NCBI GenBank assembly: GCA_945834545.1
Contig: CAMAHO010000038.1
Location: forward strand, 1 to 13,771
Length of the DNA: 13,771 bases
From: an uncultured Lachnospiraceae bacterium
GTDB taxonomy: Bacteria > Bacillota > Clostridia > Lachnospirales > Lachnospiraceae
Direction: 5' to 3'
Position numbers and translations under genes: made by a program. This document shows positions 1-6,219 of the stretch, piece by piece. The notes beneath the pieces are model-generated. The model saw nothing but the letters and a program-made list of their open reading frames with translations. It had not been told where the DNA came from and ran no database searches. Numbering within the stretch: the first letter of the stretch is position 1; each line of letters begins with the position of its first letter.

Positions 1-417
1 TTAATAGTAGGCTTAGGATATATTTCTTCCCTTGTGACCTCGTTTATGTTAAATTCCGGTCAATTGGAGGCTTCCCTGAAGGCTGCGGTAATGGATGAGA
101 ACACTTTACAAACCACTATGTCGCAGCTTACAACCCTTGCCACGACTCCGTCCTGGCAGTTCTACCTGGCAGGAGTTGAGAGACTTTCAGCCATTGGATT
201 CCATATAGCAGCTTCTTACCTGGTCTGTCTGGCCATTCAGAATGCTGCAAGGAAGTGGTTTTTCGCAGCAATCTTTGCCCATTTTCTAATGGATGCGTTA
301 GCTGTAATAGCAGTAGCCTTTCTTCCGGTACTTGTGGTTGAAATTCTTCTTTTGGTGTATGTGGGAGCGTTTGGCTGTCTGGTTTGGTCTTTATCCCCGA
401 AAAAGGATGATGTATAA
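1..417 (+). CDS. YhfC-family intramembrane protease, C-terminal part (5' end outside window)
   Basis: The reading frame is open from base 1 (Leu-Ile-Val-Gly-Leu-Gly-Tyr) to a TAA at 415-417, giving 138 visible residues. A GTG at 34 could be read as a start, but it has no Shine-Dalgarno site and the coding continues upstream, so this is a gene cut by the window edge. The protein is hydrophobic, with membrane helices around 'YLVCLAIQNA' and 'IFAHFLMDALAVIAVAFL' and another hydrophobic stretch near the end. The 'GVERLSAIGFHIA' motif followed by 'FAHFLMDALAV' matches the C-terminal half of YhfC/DUF2324-type putative intramembrane proteases of Firmicutes. The expected GIGHGGxE active-site region would lie upstream and cannot be checked. 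It ends with a short basic and acidic cytoplasmic tail. Family assignment is from remembered motifs; substrate unknown. Confidence 0.72.
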   Translation, partial: LIVGLGYISSLVTSFMLNSGQLEASLKAAVMDENTLQTTMSQLTTLATTPSWQFYLAGVERLSAIGFHIAASYLVCLAIQNAARKWFFAAIFAHFLMDALAVIAVAFLPVLVVEILLLVYVGAFGCLVWSLSPKKDDV

Positions 418-495
418 TTTAGTAGGGATGCATCGCCTTAGAATGAAGAATCAGGGAAGCAGGAATTCCGAAATGATTTATGGGGGTTATGGGAA

Positions 496-1137
496 ATGAA
501 AATCAAACAGGTTGAGGAGCTGGTAGGAATCACTCGCAAGAATATCCGATTCTACGAGGAACAAGGGCTGTTAAATGTGGGAAGGTCTGAAAACGGTTAC
601 CGTGAATATGGAATGGAGGATGTAGAACGGCTAAAGAAAATCCGCTTTTTTCGGCGTTTATCCGTTCCTCTGGAAGAAATCAGGCAGTATTTTGAAGGTA
701 ACAGAACCTTAGAGGACATCCTGGAAAAGCAGGTTGTACACCTAGAGCAGGAGAGAGAAAATATCCAGAGAACACAGCTTTTTTGTAAGCAGATGCTGGA
801 GCAGAAGGTGAAGGATGCTACCTGGGATACGGATAACTGTTTGGAACAGATGGAGAAAATGGAGAAGGAGGGTGTTCGGTTTATGGATGATATCAAAAAG
901 GATATACAGAAAAAGAGGCAAAGAGGAGCCTTGCTGGGGGCAGGAATTATGCTGGTTATCATGCTGACAATTATTGCTATACTACTCTGGGCCAATTCGT
1001 TAGAGCCCTTGCCTATTGGGATGTTGCTTTACCTGATTGGAATTCCGGCACTCGTTATGATAGGGGTGCTTGTGGCGTTAATCAGCAGAATGAAAGAAAT
1101 AAAAGGAGGAGAAGAGGATGAAGCTTCTAAGTATTGA
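496..1137 (+). CDS. MerR-family transcriptional regulator with C-terminal transmembrane pair
   Basis: 213 residues. Residues 1-70 are a classical MerR winged helix-turn-helix: 'ITRKNIRFYEEQGLL' is the recognition region and 'NGYREYGMEDVERLKKI' the wing and second helices. Residues about 74-140 are charged and heptad-like, fitting the dimerisation coiled coil, with isolated cysteines C97 and C115 but no MerR-type metal-binding cluster. Two hydrophobic helices follow at about 145-166 and 174-197, with a short Glu-Pro-Leu-Pro turn between, and a charged tail. The DNA-binding domain would therefore be held at the inner face of the membrane. The ATG follows a GGGGG-type ribosome site (482-486). 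Its last 20 bases overlap the next gene, so the two are surely co-transcribed. No MerR-style operator with a 19-20 bp promoter spacer was found upstream. The ligand is unknown; a membrane or envelope signal is inference. Confidence 0.9.
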   Translation: MKIKQVEELVGITRKNIRFYEEQGLLNVGRSENGYREYGMEDVERLKKIRFFRRLSVPLEEIRQYFEGNRTLEDILEKQVVHLEQERENIQRTQLFCKQMLEQKVKDATWDTDNCLEQMEKMEKEGVRFMDDIKKDIQKKRQRGALLGAGIMLVIMLTIIAILLWANSLEPLPIGMLLYLIGIPALVMIGVLVALISRMKEIKGGEEDEASKY

Positions 1138-1435
1138 GTACATTCCGGGTCAGGAGATTGAGGCCTTGGGAATGGTAAAGGGCACGATTGTGCAAACAAA
1201 AAATGTGGGCAGAGATTTTATGGCAGGCATGAAAACATTGGTTGGAGGAGAGATTGTGGGCTATACCCAGATGCTAAATGAAGCCAGACAGATTGCAATA
1301 AAGAGAATGGTAGATGAGGCAAAGGAGCTGGGAGCAGATGCTATCGTGGGCATTAAGTATGGTTCTTCTCAGATTATGGCCGGAGCTGCCGAAGTCATCG
1401 CTTACGGAACTGCAGTGAAGTATGTAAACAGATAA
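1118..1435 (+). CDS. YbjQ-family (UPF0145) heavy-metal-binding-domain protein
   Basis: 105 residues, the normal length for this family. Recognisable motifs in order are 'ALGMVKG' near residue 16, 'VGRDFMAGMKTLVGGEI' (30-46), 'YTQMLNEAR' (49-57), 'LGADAIVGIKY' (72-82) and a terminal 'GAAEVIAYGTAV'. Members form pentameric rings and are annotated as heavy-metal-binding domains by structural similarity, but the biochemical role is not settled. The start ATG at 1118 has an excellent AAAGGAGGAG ribosome site and sits 20 bases inside the end of the MerR gene, so translation is likely coupled. Pairing with a membrane-anchored MerR suggests the regulator and this small protein respond to the same signal; that is inference. 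There are no transmembrane segments or cysteines. Confidence 0.92.
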   Translation: MKLLSIEYIPGQEIEALGMVKGTIVQTKNVGRDFMAGMKTLVGGEIVGYTQMLNEARQIAIKRMVDEAKELGADAIVGIKYGSSQIMAGAAEVIAYGTAVKYVNR

Positions 1436-1483
1436 GCCTTATTTTTTGTTAATAATTGCTTAAGAATTCTTTTACAATTTTTT

Positions 1484-1510
1484 TTAGCACTCCCTCTTGA
1501 CGAGTGCTAA
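1484..1510. promoter_or_regulatory. CIRCE operator (HrcA binding site)
   Basis: A perfect inverted repeat: TTAGCACTC at 1484-1492, a 9-base spacer, and GAGTGCTAA at 1502-1510. This is the exact consensus bound by the heat-shock repressor HrcA. It covers the -35 box of the promoter serving hsp20, so HrcA would block RNA polymerase until heat or misfolded protein inactivates the repressor. It is the only CIRCE seen in the window, and it controls a small heat-shock protein gene rather than the usual groES or hrcA operons. Confidence 0.97.
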
Positions 1511-1525
1511 TATAAGTGTTATAAC
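1497..1525 (+). promoter_or_regulatory. sigma-A promoter of hsp20-dnaJ-like unit, embedded in CIRCE
   Basis: The -35 box TTGACG (1497-1502) lies in the CIRCE spacer and the first base of its right arm. A 17-base spacer follows, then the -10 box TATAAC (1520-1525). Transcription should start near 1532, leaving a leader of about 165 bases before the hsp20 ATG. Confidence 0.88.
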
Positions 1526-1696
1526 ACATATAGAACAAGAGGAACAGAAGGAATCAGGACAGAAACCAATTTCCAGGGATAAACAAAGAGAAACGTGGAA
1601 AGCTAATAAACAGGAATCTGTCAGATAACTTCAGGATTCTTGGTTCTAAATAACCATTGTTTAGCTACATTTATAAATAGAAAGGAAGGATGACTT

Positions 1697-2179
1697 ATGT
1701 TGATGCCTAGTTTGTTTCATGATGATTTTAGTTTGTTGGATGGATTTTTCCGTGATCCTTGGTTTGATTATGATGACAAGGAATTTAAGAACATGGAAAA
1801 GAAGCTGTACGGCCACAGAGCAAAGAATGTAATGAACACCGATATCAAGGAGAAGGATAACGGCTATGAACTGGAGATGGATTTGCCGGGCTTCTCAAAG
1901 GATGAAATCAGCGTCGAGCTGAACGAGGGATATCTTACAATCAGCGCTGCAAAGGGGCTTGATAAGGATCAGGCAGAGAACGAAGAGGAGGCAAAGAAGG
2001 GCAATTATATCCGTCGCGAGAGATATTGCGGTGCTTGCCAGAGAAGCTTTTATGTTGGTGAGGAGCTCACCCAGGAGGATATTAAGGCAAGCTTTAAGCA
2101 TGGTATCCTGAAATTGGAGATTCCTAAGAAGGAAGCCAAAAAGGTTGAGACCAAGCAATATATCTCCATTGAAGGGTAA
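1697..2179 (+). CDS. hsp20: Small heat-shock protein, Hsp20/alpha-crystallin family
   Basis: 160 residues. ATP-independent holdase that binds unfolding proteins and keeps them refoldable for the DnaK machinery. An N-terminal arm (1-45), rich in Phe and Asp, precedes the alpha-crystallin domain at about 46-147: 'DLPGFSKDEISVEL' (62-75), 'YLTISA' (79-84), 'YIRRERY' (104-110), 'RSFYVGE' (116-122) and 'FKHGILKLEIPK' (133-144). The C-terminal tail carries an I-x-I motif at 156-158, which normally docks between dimers in the oligomer. The start ATG has the ribosome site AAAGGAAGG at 1681-1689. It is first in a unit with the J-protein gene downstream and is under CIRCE/HrcA control. One oddity is a Cys-Gly-Ala-Cys at 111-114 in the beta-strand region before RSFYVGE; whether it is redox-active cannot be seen. 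Confidence 0.96.
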   Translation: MLMPSLFHDDFSLLDGFFRDPWFDYDDKEFKNMEKKLYGHRAKNVMNTDIKEKDNGYELEMDLPGFSKDEISVELNEGYLTISAAKGLDKDQAENEEEAKKGNYIRRERYCGACQRSFYVGEELTQEDIKASFKHGILKLEIPKKEAKKVETKQYISIEG

Positions 2180-2183
2180 TAGG

Positions 2184-2210
2184 TATCTGCCGGGATTTTC
2201 CCGGCAGATA
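2184..2210 (+). terminator. Perfect 12-bp hairpin between hsp20 and dnaJ-like gene (attenuator or processing hairpin)
   Basis: TATCTGCCGGGA (2184-2195) and TCCCGGCAGATA (2199-2210) are exact reverse complements with a three-base TTT loop. It begins five bases after the hsp20 stop. Only a broken T stretch (TTGTT) follows, so it is unlikely to be a full terminator. It could act as partial attenuator or 3'-end stabiliser, giving more hsp20 than J-protein. There is no obvious second promoter in the remaining 40 bases before the next gene. Confidence 0.7.
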
Positions 2211-2251
2211 TTGTTACGAAAAAAGGAAGACCGGAAAGGCAGGTGAGTCAG

Positions 2252-3271
2252 ATGGCGAAGCGGGATTATTATGATGTACTTGGAATCAGCAGGTCAGCCA
2301 CGGACAAGGAGCTAAAAAGTGCCTACAGAAGGCTTGCCAAGAAATACCATCCGGATACCAATCCCGGTGATAAAAAGACGGAGCAGCTGTTTAAGGAAGT
2401 CACAGAGGCATACAATGTGTTATCTGACCAGGAGAAAAGAAAGCTTTATGATCAGTTTGGGCACGCTGCCTTTGATGGCAGCATGGGCAGTGACCCGGGG
2501 CAGTATGCTGAAGGAGGTTTTCACCAAAGCTTCTATGGGAAAGAGCCTCATTTTGGCGGTACACGGTATTCTTCCAGCTATGAAACCGGTGATTTCGATG
2601 ATTTTTTTGGAGATATGTTTGGTAGCTTCTTTCACCAGAGAAATGCTACGGAGGGCTTTTCCGGCAAGGATGGGAAAGAAGGCTTTTACTACAGAGGTCC
2701 TTTTGGAGGAGAGGATGGCCAGGGATTTTTCTACGAGGAGCCGGGAACCAGAGACTATGTCAGCGAGGTTACACTTTCCTTCAGGGAGGCTGCTCTTGGC
2801 TGTGAAAAGGTCTTGCGTTTTAGCGACGGCGAAACCGGCACCCTGGCGGTGAAAATTCCCGCAGGAATCAATGAAGGCCAGACAATACGACTAGGGGGCA
2901 AAGGGGAAAAATCGAAAAGCGGGAAAAACGGCGATTTGCTTATTAAGGTGCATATTGCAGAGGATTGCTTCTATAGCAGAAAAGGCCAGGATGTGTATAC
3001 CACACAAAAAATTCCTTATACAGTGGCTATCCTGGGCGGTGAAGCCAGATTTGATACCCTTTATGGACCTGTGACTTGCAAGATACCGGCAGGAAGTCAG
3101 GCGGGTAGTAAGCTGAGATTAAAAAACAAGGGAATTGTTTCTATGAAAAATAAACATAATTATGGAGATGAGTATGTCACACTGCAGATTCAGGTTCCGA
3201 AAACGGTGACGGAGCAGGAAAGAGAGCTGCTTACAAGACTTCAGAAGCTTCAAAGTGGCAAGACCGCATAA
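2252..3271 (+). CDS. Class-B J-domain co-chaperone (DnaJ/CbpA-like, no zinc finger)
   Basis: 339 residues from the ATG at 2252. The J-domain occupies about 4-66 with the HPD triad at 33-35 that triggers DnaK ATP hydrolysis. A long Gly/Phe/Tyr/Asp-rich linker follows (about 70-165), then two beta-barrel substrate-binding domains, marked by 'AVKIPAGINEGQTIRLGGKG' and 'PAGSQAGSKLRLKNKG'. The four CxxCxGxG zinc repeats of true DnaJ are absent, placing it in class B with CbpA. An in-frame GTG at 2243 is possible, but the ATG begins the canonical MAKRDYYDVLG and has AGGTGAG just upstream. It lies 72 bases after hsp20 and shares its CIRCE promoter, so a holdase and a J-protein would be induced together on heat. 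No dnaK or grpE is present here; the partner Hsp70 must be encoded elsewhere. Confidence 0.95.
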   Translation: MAKRDYYDVLGISRSATDKELKSAYRRLAKKYHPDTNPGDKKTEQLFKEVTEAYNVLSDQEKRKLYDQFGHAAFDGSMGSDPGQYAEGGFHQSFYGKEPHFGGTRYSSSYETGDFDDFFGDMFGSFFHQRNATEGFSGKDGKEGFYYRGPFGGEDGQGFFYEEPGTRDYVSEVTLSFREAALGCEKVLRFSDGETGTLAVKIPAGINEGQTIRLGGKGEKSKSGKNGDLLIKVHIAEDCFYSRKGQDVYTTQKIPYTVAILGGEARFDTLYGPVTCKIPAGSQAGSKLRLKNKGIVSMKNKHNYGDEYVTLQIQVPKTVTEQERELLTRLQKLQSGKTA

Positions 3272-3313
3272 GAACAGGAGGGCGAAGAGATTCGTCCCTC
3301 CTGTTCTTTTTTT
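3271..3313 (+). terminator. Rho-independent terminator of the hsp20-dnaJ-like unit
   Basis: AGAACAGGAGGG (3271-3282) pairs perfectly with CCCTCCTGTTCT (3296-3307). The stem continues past one bulged T (3295) with four more pairs (CGAA/TTCG), and seven Ts follow at 3307-3313. The stem begins in the last base of the stop codon, so transcription ends immediately after the J-protein gene. Confidence 0.95.
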
Positions 3314-3320
3314 GAATGGG

Positions 3321-3410
3321 AGAATTATAAGAAAGAAATGTAGAATCATATTTAAGAAAGAATGCAGGATTATTTTTAAGAAAGAATTCATTGGATTATT
3401 GGGAGAAAAG
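3321..3410. repeat. Imperfect ~24-bp tandem repeats upstream of the AI-2E gene
   Basis: The core AAGAAAG recurs at 3329, 3354 and 3378 (spacings 25 and 24), each preceded by an A/T-rich stretch of the type GAATTATA, AATCATATTT or GATTATTTTT. A fourth, decayed copy (GATTATT...AGAAAAG) at 3394-3410 runs up to the -10 box. The units are degenerate and without spacers, so this is not CRISPR. They could be slippage products or a row of protein-binding sites. Confidence 0.6.
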
Positions 3411-3420
3411 CGGGTATAAT
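3391..3420 (+). promoter_or_regulatory. Probable sigma-A promoter of the AI-2E family gene
   Basis: A perfect -10 box TATAAT at 3415-3420 is preceded 18 bases earlier by a weak -35 box, TTGGAT (3391-3396). Start of transcription near 3427, giving a leader of about 68 bases. It sits directly after the terminator of the chaperone unit, so the downstream gene is independent of heat-shock control. Confidence 0.65.
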
Positions 3421-3494
3421 AAGGATACTTGATTTACTGACAGGAGCTGCAAAACATGTAGACATTAGTTTAATTAACACGAGGAGAAGTTCAG

Positions 3495-4607
3495 ATGAAA
3501 CAGAAAATTCAACTGATTACATATGCCATTCTTTTATTTGCGGTGGTTATGAATTTCGGCTCAGTTCTTTCCTTTTTAGGAGAGGTGGTGGCTATTTTAT
3601 TCCCGATATTCGTGGGCTTTGTGGTCGCCTTTATTATATCTGTACCTATGAACGGTTTTCAAAAGGGGATTACCAGGTTATTTCGAAAGGCAAAGCATAA
3701 GCCGGGTGAAAAGGTGATATCTCTGGTTAGCTTGTTGCTCACCTTACTGTGTATTATGCTGGTGGTAGTGATGATTGGCACAATCCTTATTCCGGAGATT
3801 GTAACATCCGTGAAAAATATTACTGCTCTGGTACAACAAAAATGGCCTGAGTGGGCAGCCGTTTTATCCAGCTATGATATCGACACAACTCCCATTACAG
3901 AGTGGTTTGCCAAGCTGGAGTTTGGCTCCATGGTAAGCCAGGTGCTGAGTGGTGCCGGGGAGGTCATCAATGTGGTAGCGGGCACCGCAGCCACTACGAT
4001 TTCGGGAATTGTGACCATTGGCTTTGCCATAGTTATTATGTTCTATGTGTTGTTAAGCAAACAGGATATAGCCAGACAATGCAAAAAACTTATGTTCGCT
4101 TTCTTAAAGAGGGAGAAAGCAGAGCGGGTGGTATATGTGGCAGAGTTGACCAGAACCACCTTTACAAAGTTTTTGTCAGGACAATGTGTGGAGTCTATTA
4201 TTTTAGGACTGCTGATCTTCCTTTCCTTTTGCGTGTTCCGCCTGCCTTATGCAGGACTGGTGGCTATGCTAACTGCAGTCTGCGCCTTTATTCCCTACAT
4301 TGGGGCTTTCATTTCCTGTGGCGTGGGAGTGATTTTGACTTTGATTTCCAATCCTTCTCAAGCCATACTGTGCTTTGTGGTATATGAGGTGGTTCAATTT
4401 GTGGAGAATCAATTTATCTATCCCCATGTGGTAGGCACTTCTGTGGGACTATCGCCCCTCTGGACCTTGTTGGCGGTGATCCTTGGTGGGAAGCTCTTTG
4501 GCTTGATGGGCATGATTTTCTTCATTCCTGTATTGGCCGTGATTTATACCCTGATTCGTGAGAGAACAAACCAGAAGCTGAGGGATAAGCGCATATTTAT
4601 TGAATGA
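3495..4607 (+). CDS. AI-2E family (TqsA/YdiK-like) membrane transport protein
   Basis: 370 residues, the usual size. Paired hydrophobic helices at about 5-25 and 27-50, another at 72-100, then a soluble stretch (100-155) and a C-terminal bundle from about 160. Family signatures seen are 'FLSGQCVESIILGLL' near residue 220, 'IPYIGAFIS' near 263, 'VENQFIYPHVVGTSVGLSPLW' near 305 and a closing 'FFIPVLAVIYTLIRE'. Members include the E. coli AI-2 exporter TqsA, but the family is broad and others act as sodium/proton antiporters or have unknown substrates. Neither function can be chosen from sequence. The ATG at 3495 has GAGGAG at 3481-3486. It is a single-gene unit between the chaperone terminator and the chemoreceptor promoter; no clear terminator follows the TGA. 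Confidence 0.92.
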   Translation: MKQKIQLITYAILLFAVVMNFGSVLSFLGEVVAILFPIFVGFVVAFIISVPMNGFQKGITRLFRKAKHKPGEKVISLVSLLLTLLCIMLVVVMIGTILIPEIVTSVKNITALVQQKWPEWAAVLSSYDIDTTPITEWFAKLEFGSMVSQVLSGAGEVINVVAGTAATTISGIVTIGFAIVIMFYVLLSKQDIARQCKKLMFAFLKREKAERVVYVAELTRTTFTKFLSGQCVESIILGLLIFLSFCVFRLPYAGLVAMLTAVCAFIPYIGAFISCGVGVILTLISNPSQAILCFVVYEVVQFVENQFIYPHVVGTSVGLSPLWTLLAVILGGKLFGLMGMIFFIPVLAVIYTLIRERTNQKLRDKRIFIE

Positions 4608-4619
4608 GTAAAAAATTCA

Positions 4620-4648
4620 TTGAAAAATGGTTACATTTATACTAAAAT
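4620..4648 (+). promoter_or_regulatory. Promoter of the chemoreceptor gene
   Basis: TTGAAA (4620-4625), a 17-base spacer, and TAAAAT (4643-4648) fit a sigma-A promoter. No sigma-D (flagellar type) consensus was recognised here. The start point would be near 4655, inside the right arm of an inverted repeat. Confidence 0.65.
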
Positions 4649-4658
4649 TTATGTAACC
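4629..4658. promoter_or_regulatory. Operator-like inverted repeat around the chemoreceptor promoter -10 box
   Basis: GGTTACAT (4629-4636) and ATGTAACC (4651-4658) are exact reverse complements separated by 14 bases. The arms flank the -10 box, the right arm covering the expected start point. The arm spacing, about two helical turns centre to centre, suits a dimeric regulator. No T-run follows, so it is not a terminator. The regulator is unknown. Confidence 0.55.
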
Positions 4659-4698
4659 GTTGAAACTCCCTCAGGGGATTACAAAAGAGAGGAAACCT

Positions 4699-6153
4699 AT
4701 GAACAATAAAATTAGAGAAAACAGAACAGTAGGTATATCATATTGGGTTTTAAGCATAGTTCTGTTATTGGCGTATGCATTGGAGGGCATTAAAGGAAAC
4801 AGAGAAGTTAGTTACCTTTTGATTTTTGCACTGCTCAATGTCATTCCTTTAGCAGTTTTCCAATTCCTGTATATGCGGGATAAGGAATCTGAGAGACTAC
4901 GATATGTATATCTGATTGGCTATAATATTTTGTACATATTTGTTTTGTTTACGGGCCTGGATAATACCTTCACCTATATCATACCCTTCCTGGTGATTAT
5001 GGCAGTGTACTCCGATATGGTATATAGTATCATCGCTTCGGCAATTGCCCTGGTAAGCAATGTAGCCTATGTGGTATATCTTGTGCTGCAGGGGGATTTT
5101 ACAAAGACGGATCTCACCAATACGGAGATTAAGCTTGCAGTAATCCTGATTGTAGGTATCTTTTCCGCTATGGTTTCCAATACCTTAAAGAAGATTGCAC
5201 AATCCAAGATTGATGAGATAGCGGAAAAAGAAGAGAAAAACGAGAAGCTTATGGAGCAGATTATGAACTCTGCAAATACGATAAAGCAGCAGAGTGAGGA
5301 AATTAAGAGTGGCACAGATACCCTCTATGAGAACTCCGAAGCAGTTGAGTCTGCAATGGCTGAGGTCAGTAACGGTTCTACAGAGACAGCGGAGGCCATT
5401 CAGGAGCAGATCCAGAGCACCAATGAGATTCAGAACAATATTTCAGTCGTGAAGGATGCCTCCGGCGATATCCTTGCAAATGTTACCGCAACAGCTGATG
5501 CAGTAGAAACCGGACGTGTGAGTGTGGACAATCTGGTAGCCTCTATGGAGGAATCCAGACAGGCCGGAAACGCAGTGTCTACCGAGATGACAGCTCTTTT
5601 AGAGCAGGTTAAGAACACAGAGGACATTCTGGAGTTAATTAATTCCATCACACAGCAAACCGCATTGCTCTCCTTAAATGCTTCCATTGAGGCTGCAAGA
5701 GCAGGGGAAGCCGGAAGAGGCTTTGCTGTGGTAGCAGGCGAGATATCCAATCTGGCAGCCCAGACGGCAGAGGCTACGAAGAGCATTTCTTCCATCATCA
5801 ACAGCATTACTGCCAGCATCTCCAGAACAGATGAGGCAACTCAATCCTTATTAGACCGTACGGTAGAGCAGGAGCAGTTGGTGACAAAAACAGCAGAGCA
5901 GTTTAAGCAAATGGAGGATGCCACAAAGATTGCAGCTTCCAAGGCTCATGAGTTGGAGGGAAGCGTGGTACAGCTGGAAATCTCCAACAAGAGCATTGTG
6001 GAGAGCATCCAGAATATCTCTGCTATTTCGGAAGAGGTTTCAGCACACGCCCAGATTACATATGAAAGAAGCGTAGACAATAATGAAATCTTAAAGAACA
6101 TCAAGCAGTATGCAGAGAATCTGGATTCTGTAGCTAGTGAGATGACGAATTAA
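4699..6153 (+). CDS. Methyl-accepting chemotaxis protein with multi-pass membrane sensor
   Basis: 484 residues from the ATG at 4699, preceded by AGAGAGG; an upstream in-frame TTG (4660) has no ribosome site. Residues 12-173 form about six membrane helices (around 14-30, 38-58, 69-87, 92-108, 109-131, 145-163) with short loops. There is no large extracellular ligand domain and no evident HAMP. A charged helix (165-200) leads into the methyl-accepting coiled coil. The conserved hairpin tip at about 320-350, with the EAARAGEAGRGFAVVA motif starting at E331, contacts CheA and CheW. No C-terminal NWETF-type tether for CheR/CheB is present. The membrane region resembles multi-pass sensors that detect signals in or across the membrane, but the ligand cannot be predicted. 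No che or flagellar genes adjoin it, so it is an orphan receptor locus. Confidence 0.94.
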   Translation: MNNKIRENRTVGISYWVLSIVLLLAYALEGIKGNREVSYLLIFALLNVIPLAVFQFLYMRDKESERLRYVYLIGYNILYIFVLFTGLDNTFTYIIPFLVIMAVYSDMVYSIIASAIALVSNVAYVVYLVLQGDFTKTDLTNTEIKLAVILIVGIFSAMVSNTLKKIAQSKIDEIAEKEEKNEKLMEQIMNSANTIKQQSEEIKSGTDTLYENSEAVESAMAEVSNGSTETAEAIQEQIQSTNEIQNNISVVKDASGDILANVTATADAVETGRVSVDNLVASMEESRQAGNAVSTEMTALLEQVKNTEDILELINSITQQTALLSLNASIEAARAGEAGRGFAVVAGEISNLAAQTAEATKSISSIINSITASISRTDEATQSLLDRTVEQEQLVTKTAEQFKQMEDATKIAASKAHELEGSVVQLEISNKSIVESIQNISAISEEVSAHAQITYERSVDNNEILKNIKQYAENLDSVASEMTN

Positions 6154-6185
6154 TCGGTGAAATGAAAACGGATTCAGTTGAGAAG

Positions 6186-6219
6186 GATACCCTTAGAAAG
6201 ATGACTTTCTAAGGGTATC
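6186..6219 (+). other. Perfect 15-bp hairpin after the chemoreceptor gene
   Basis: GATACCCTTAGAAAG (6186-6200) pairs perfectly with CTTTCTAAGGGTATC (6205-6219) around an ATGA loop. It lies 33 bases after the stop codon. No T-run follows (AGCGCGCATATC), so it is not a standard intrinsic terminator. It may protect the mRNA 3' end, act with Rho, or mark an element boundary. Confidence 0.75.

Noticed and set aside
597..995. 132-residue reverse ORF opposite the MerR gene
   Set aside because: Ser/Cys/Ile-rich antisense shadow of a confident gene, with no domain and no start signals.
1436..1483. Terminator after the YbjQ-family gene
   Set aside because: T-runs are present, but only a five-base stem (TAAGC/GCTTA) can form and it is not followed directly by Ts; too weak to call.
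2319..2852. 177-residue + strand ORF overlapping the J-protein gene in another frame
   Set aside because: Out-of-frame shadow of a clear J-domain protein; no ribosome site and an atypical Met/Arg/Ser-rich composition.
3321..3410. Tandem repeats considered as a CRISPR array
   Set aside because: Units are degenerate, directly adjacent with no unique spacers, and there are no cas genes.
4660..4698. TTG start at 4660 for the chemoreceptor
   Set aside because: No ribosome site, only a few bases after the predicted transcription start; ATG 4699 has AGAGAGG upstream.
3495..6153. AI-2E protein plus chemoreceptor as an autoinducer-2 sensing module
   Set aside because: The AI-2E family name does not prove AI-2 transport, the two genes have separate promoters, and the receptor has no AI-2-binding domain.
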